DNA of 64,000 bases, from contig NW_023501129.1 of NCBI RefSeq assembly GCF_014066305.1, positions 45,692 to 109,691 on the forward strand, written 5' to 3'. This DNA comes from Letharia columbiana. Taxonomy: Eukaryota; Ascomycota; Lecanoromycetes; Lecanorales; Parmeliaceae. How positions within the stretch are numbered: the stretch's first letter is position 1; every line of letters starts with the position of its first letter. Shown piece by piece: positions 61,572 through 64,000 of this stretch. A program made the position numbers and the translations under genes. The notes beneath the pieces are model-generated. The model did not search any database, was not told the origin of the DNA, and saw only the letters and a list, made by a program, of their open reading frames with translations.

Positions 61572-63150
61572 TAATCCCGTGCAATTTCCACTACACGAAC
61601 CATATTTCGACTTAACACCAATCAAAGTCACGCATACGAAGACATCATGCCTAAGTTATTAGACCAAATCGCCTAAATTATAAATAAACACTAGCCGAAC
61701 TTATTGCACATACTTCTTCCGGCGCCTGACGAGTAGTTAGTACCTATCTGAGATTAGATTCACCGTGCCGTACTTATACACGATTACTAGTAATTCCTAT
61801 TTCACGCAGTCGAGTTACAGACTACAATCCATTGTTAGTGTTTATCCAGTTTTGGGGGATTAGCTCAATTTCGCAATTTCACACCCTTTTGTAAGGCCTA
61901 CGTGGCACGTCTATAGCCCACAATATTTAGGCCATGATGACTTGTCCTAGTCCCTGTTATCATATCCAATATAGCGGGGAACTACTCTATCTAAAAATAA
62001 AGTAAGGGTTTACGTTAATTTAATGGAACTAACCAGAGTCTCGCGACATTAACTGAAGACAGCCGTGCAACGCTTGTAAAGATATCTTATTGCCTCTTTT
62101 TCTTTTTCTTCTTTAATTAATGTTGTCAGAACAAGAAAAAAAATAAGAAGATTAAAAATAAAAACAATAAAAGATATAAATATTCAAATTGTGGTAAGGT
62201 TTTTTGCGGGTCATCAAATTAAACAACATACTTCACTACTGGTTTCAGAAACGGTCTAATGATTTCAGTTCCAATGTTGCCAAATTACTCTTGAGGTGGA
62301 ATGCTTACACTTTCATTTATAGAATAAACTTATTTATCTAATCTATGACATTCATCATTTTCTGCTTAGACTACTGGGGTATCTAATCCTGTTCGCTACA
62401 CTAAGCCTTCGTCCCTCAACGTCAGTTATCACATAAGGAGATGCTTTCGCCTATGCCTGTGCCATCTTTTTGGAGGTATAACAGAATTTCATCTCTACAC
62501 CAGCAGTACATTATAGCCCCCTCATAAGTAACTCTAGTAAATTAGTCCCTTTTTATTACTTTAGGCTTGATTTACCGTCTAGGTACCCTTTAAACCGATT
62601 AAACATGAATAACACTAGTCTTCTACGTATTACCGCGACTGCTGGCACGTAATTTGGTCAAGACACATAAGCAGACAATGTCATTATCATAATTCTACCT
62701 AGAATTTTATTCGACATAGTCGATCTTGCATCATCTGTACAATGATGCAAGTAGCTATTGCTATACATTCCTCCAAGTTGCTGGTTCAGCCGTTAGGCTA
62801 TTGACCAATATTCCTCACTGCTGTGACAATCGTCATGGGCTTTATTCAGGCCCACTGTGGTCGATCAACCTTTCAGTTACGACTTCGTGCGTATAGCTAG
62901 TTAGGCTTTTAATCTTAACTACTACCTGGCACGAGATACGAACTTCTAAGAGCGAAACTTAACTTTCTTTATTATTATAAGGCATTTTTTCCTTACTCCA
63001 AGGTAGTTACATTATCTTAAACTCACCTGTACACCACTACTAGTCAAAACTAGTCGTTCGATTAGCATGTGTCAAGCATTTGGACAGCGTTCATTCAGAG
63101 CCATCATCAAACTCAACTCTAAAGTAGTATATTTTACCATCGTAATGATA
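61572..63150 (-). rRNA. rns: Small subunit ribosomal RNA
   Basis: Plus-strand forms of universal 16S segments: TTACCGCGACTGCTGGCAC near 62627 (530 loop), CTACTGGGGTATCTAATCC near 62370, GTAATTCCTATTTCACGCAG near 61790. The 5' end has AGAGTTGAGTTTGATGATGG on the minus strand near 63120. The 3' end is near GTTCGTGTAGTGGAAATTGC (61580-61600). Ends approximate; no intron seen. Confidence 0.92.
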
Positions 63151-64000
63151 CTACTACTAATGTAGTGTTTTAACAAAGAGACAAATGTAAAATATACATA
63201 TTATTATGGTTTTACATATTTTACATTTGCTAGTTATGCCTCGATCAAAATCGTGGTGAAATATAAATACAAACTTGAACTCGATAATTTGTTCGTTATT
63301 ATTCCCATCAGTAAAATAAACTTTACTTGCGGAGCATGTAAGTTATACCTCTTATTAGGTAAGACATTTTTGTATTGATTTGCTCAGACGTCTTGATATT
63401 TAAAGTCTGAGAATGGAACTTTAGTGATTTTAGAATTTAAAAAAGACCACTAATAAATGATTTATCTAAGAAAATAAAGCCTGTATACTTAGGGGATATA
63501 TCAGTTTAGTGGTATCTTTTATAGCTATTACCAAATTTTGTTGCAGGGTTAAAGAAAAAACTTTTAACATTTATATTATTAAGCGGCATTATAGTGTTAG
63601 GTTTTTATATAAACATATGATGATTTGACTTGTTTCAGATTCGAACTGAAAGATTAGTAGTTTTCTTTTCGTTTTTTATTTTTATTCATTTTCTTCTATT
63701 GTTGTTACTTTTATCCTTTCTCTTTCGAGAAAGGAGAAAATGCGAATAAAATTAGAATAAACTTAAAAAGAAAAACAAAGATGAAACTACTTGGTTTACC
63801 AATAAATACAAATCTGTTTTTCTTGATACAAAAAAGCCGGGTTCCTGTTATTGTCTGTGAGTCTAAATGAAGGCTAGGTTTAGGATTGACATTTAATAGC
63901 TAGACTAAACTGGACAAAGTAAACTTTTAATTCTTGTCACATATATAAAGTATACCTCTTATTTTCTGCTAAAGACCAACACTTTCGTATCTGCACGAAT
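63151..64000. other. Region upstream of rns without a recognised gene
   Basis: AT-rich. Around 63630-63660 the minus strand reads TTTCAGTTCGAATCTGAAACAAGTC-like sequence, a T-arm and acceptor 3' strand of a tRNA whose other parts I cannot find. An inverted repeat TTTCTCTTTCGAGAAAGGAG lies near 63717-63736. Confidence 0.5.

Overview
The window is part of a large, heavily invaded mitochondrial genome from a filamentous ascomycete. It carries cox1, cox3, nad2, nad3, nad4, nad4L, nad5, nad6, rps3, rnl, rns and about two dozen tRNAs, nearly all on the minus strand. TGA is read as tryptophan (translation table 4): every core gene needs this to stay open. The nad2-nad3 and nad4L-nad5 junctions are the tight ones usual in fungal mitochondria. 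cox1 motifs and the plasmid, intron and duplicated-gene load suggest Pezizomycotina, perhaps Leotiomycetes; that placement is inference.

Layout. 0.4-8.0 kb: linear-plasmid remnants, consisting of a minus-strand ORF, then on the plus strand the 5' half of a family B DNA polymerase, the 5' half of a phage-type RNA polymerase and the 3' half of a DNA polymerase. 8.0-11.5 kb: rps3, plus a second copy of its upstream region and first codons driving an unrelated lysine/glutamate-rich ORF. 11.7-13.2 kb: nad4. 13.4-15.7 kb: non-coding, of foreign texture. 15.7-33.6 kb: cox1 in 11 exons with 10 introns, nearly all carrying LAGLIDADG or GIY-YIG ORFs, ending in a ~470-residue in-frame extension. 35.0-38.7 kb: nad5 (with a ~490-residue in-frame extension) and nad4L. 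39.2-45.9 kb: nad3, nad2, a decayed membrane ORF, a truncated nad4L, and an intact ORF that begins with the start of nad2. 46-50.6 kb: tRNAs interleaved with GIY-YIG ORFs. 50.6-55.4 kb: rnl with one intron. 55.6-61.3 kb: tRNAs, cox3, nad6 and decayed GIY-YIG copies. 61.6-63.2 kb: rns.

How it fits together. The core genes encode respiratory complexes I and IV and the mitochondrial ribosome. On top lie three layers of selfish or accessory DNA: intron homing endonucleases, free-standing GIY-YIG ORFs that start directly at tRNA 3' ends, and plasmid polymerases.

The most unusual layer is a set of accessory ORFs attached in frame to host genes. cox1, nad5 and a truncated nad4L are extended at the 3' end; nad2 and rps3 have had their 5' ends copied in front of a new ORF. 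Three of these share one architecture (membrane helices, a glycine/proline-rich linker, a soluble domain), and four are followed downstream by a common GC-rich hairpin element. A second notable item is a cox1 intron ORF joining two LAGLIDADG motifs to a ~490-residue domain with a PD-(D/E)XK nuclease-like signature. All intron and rRNA borders are read by eye and may be off by a few bases.
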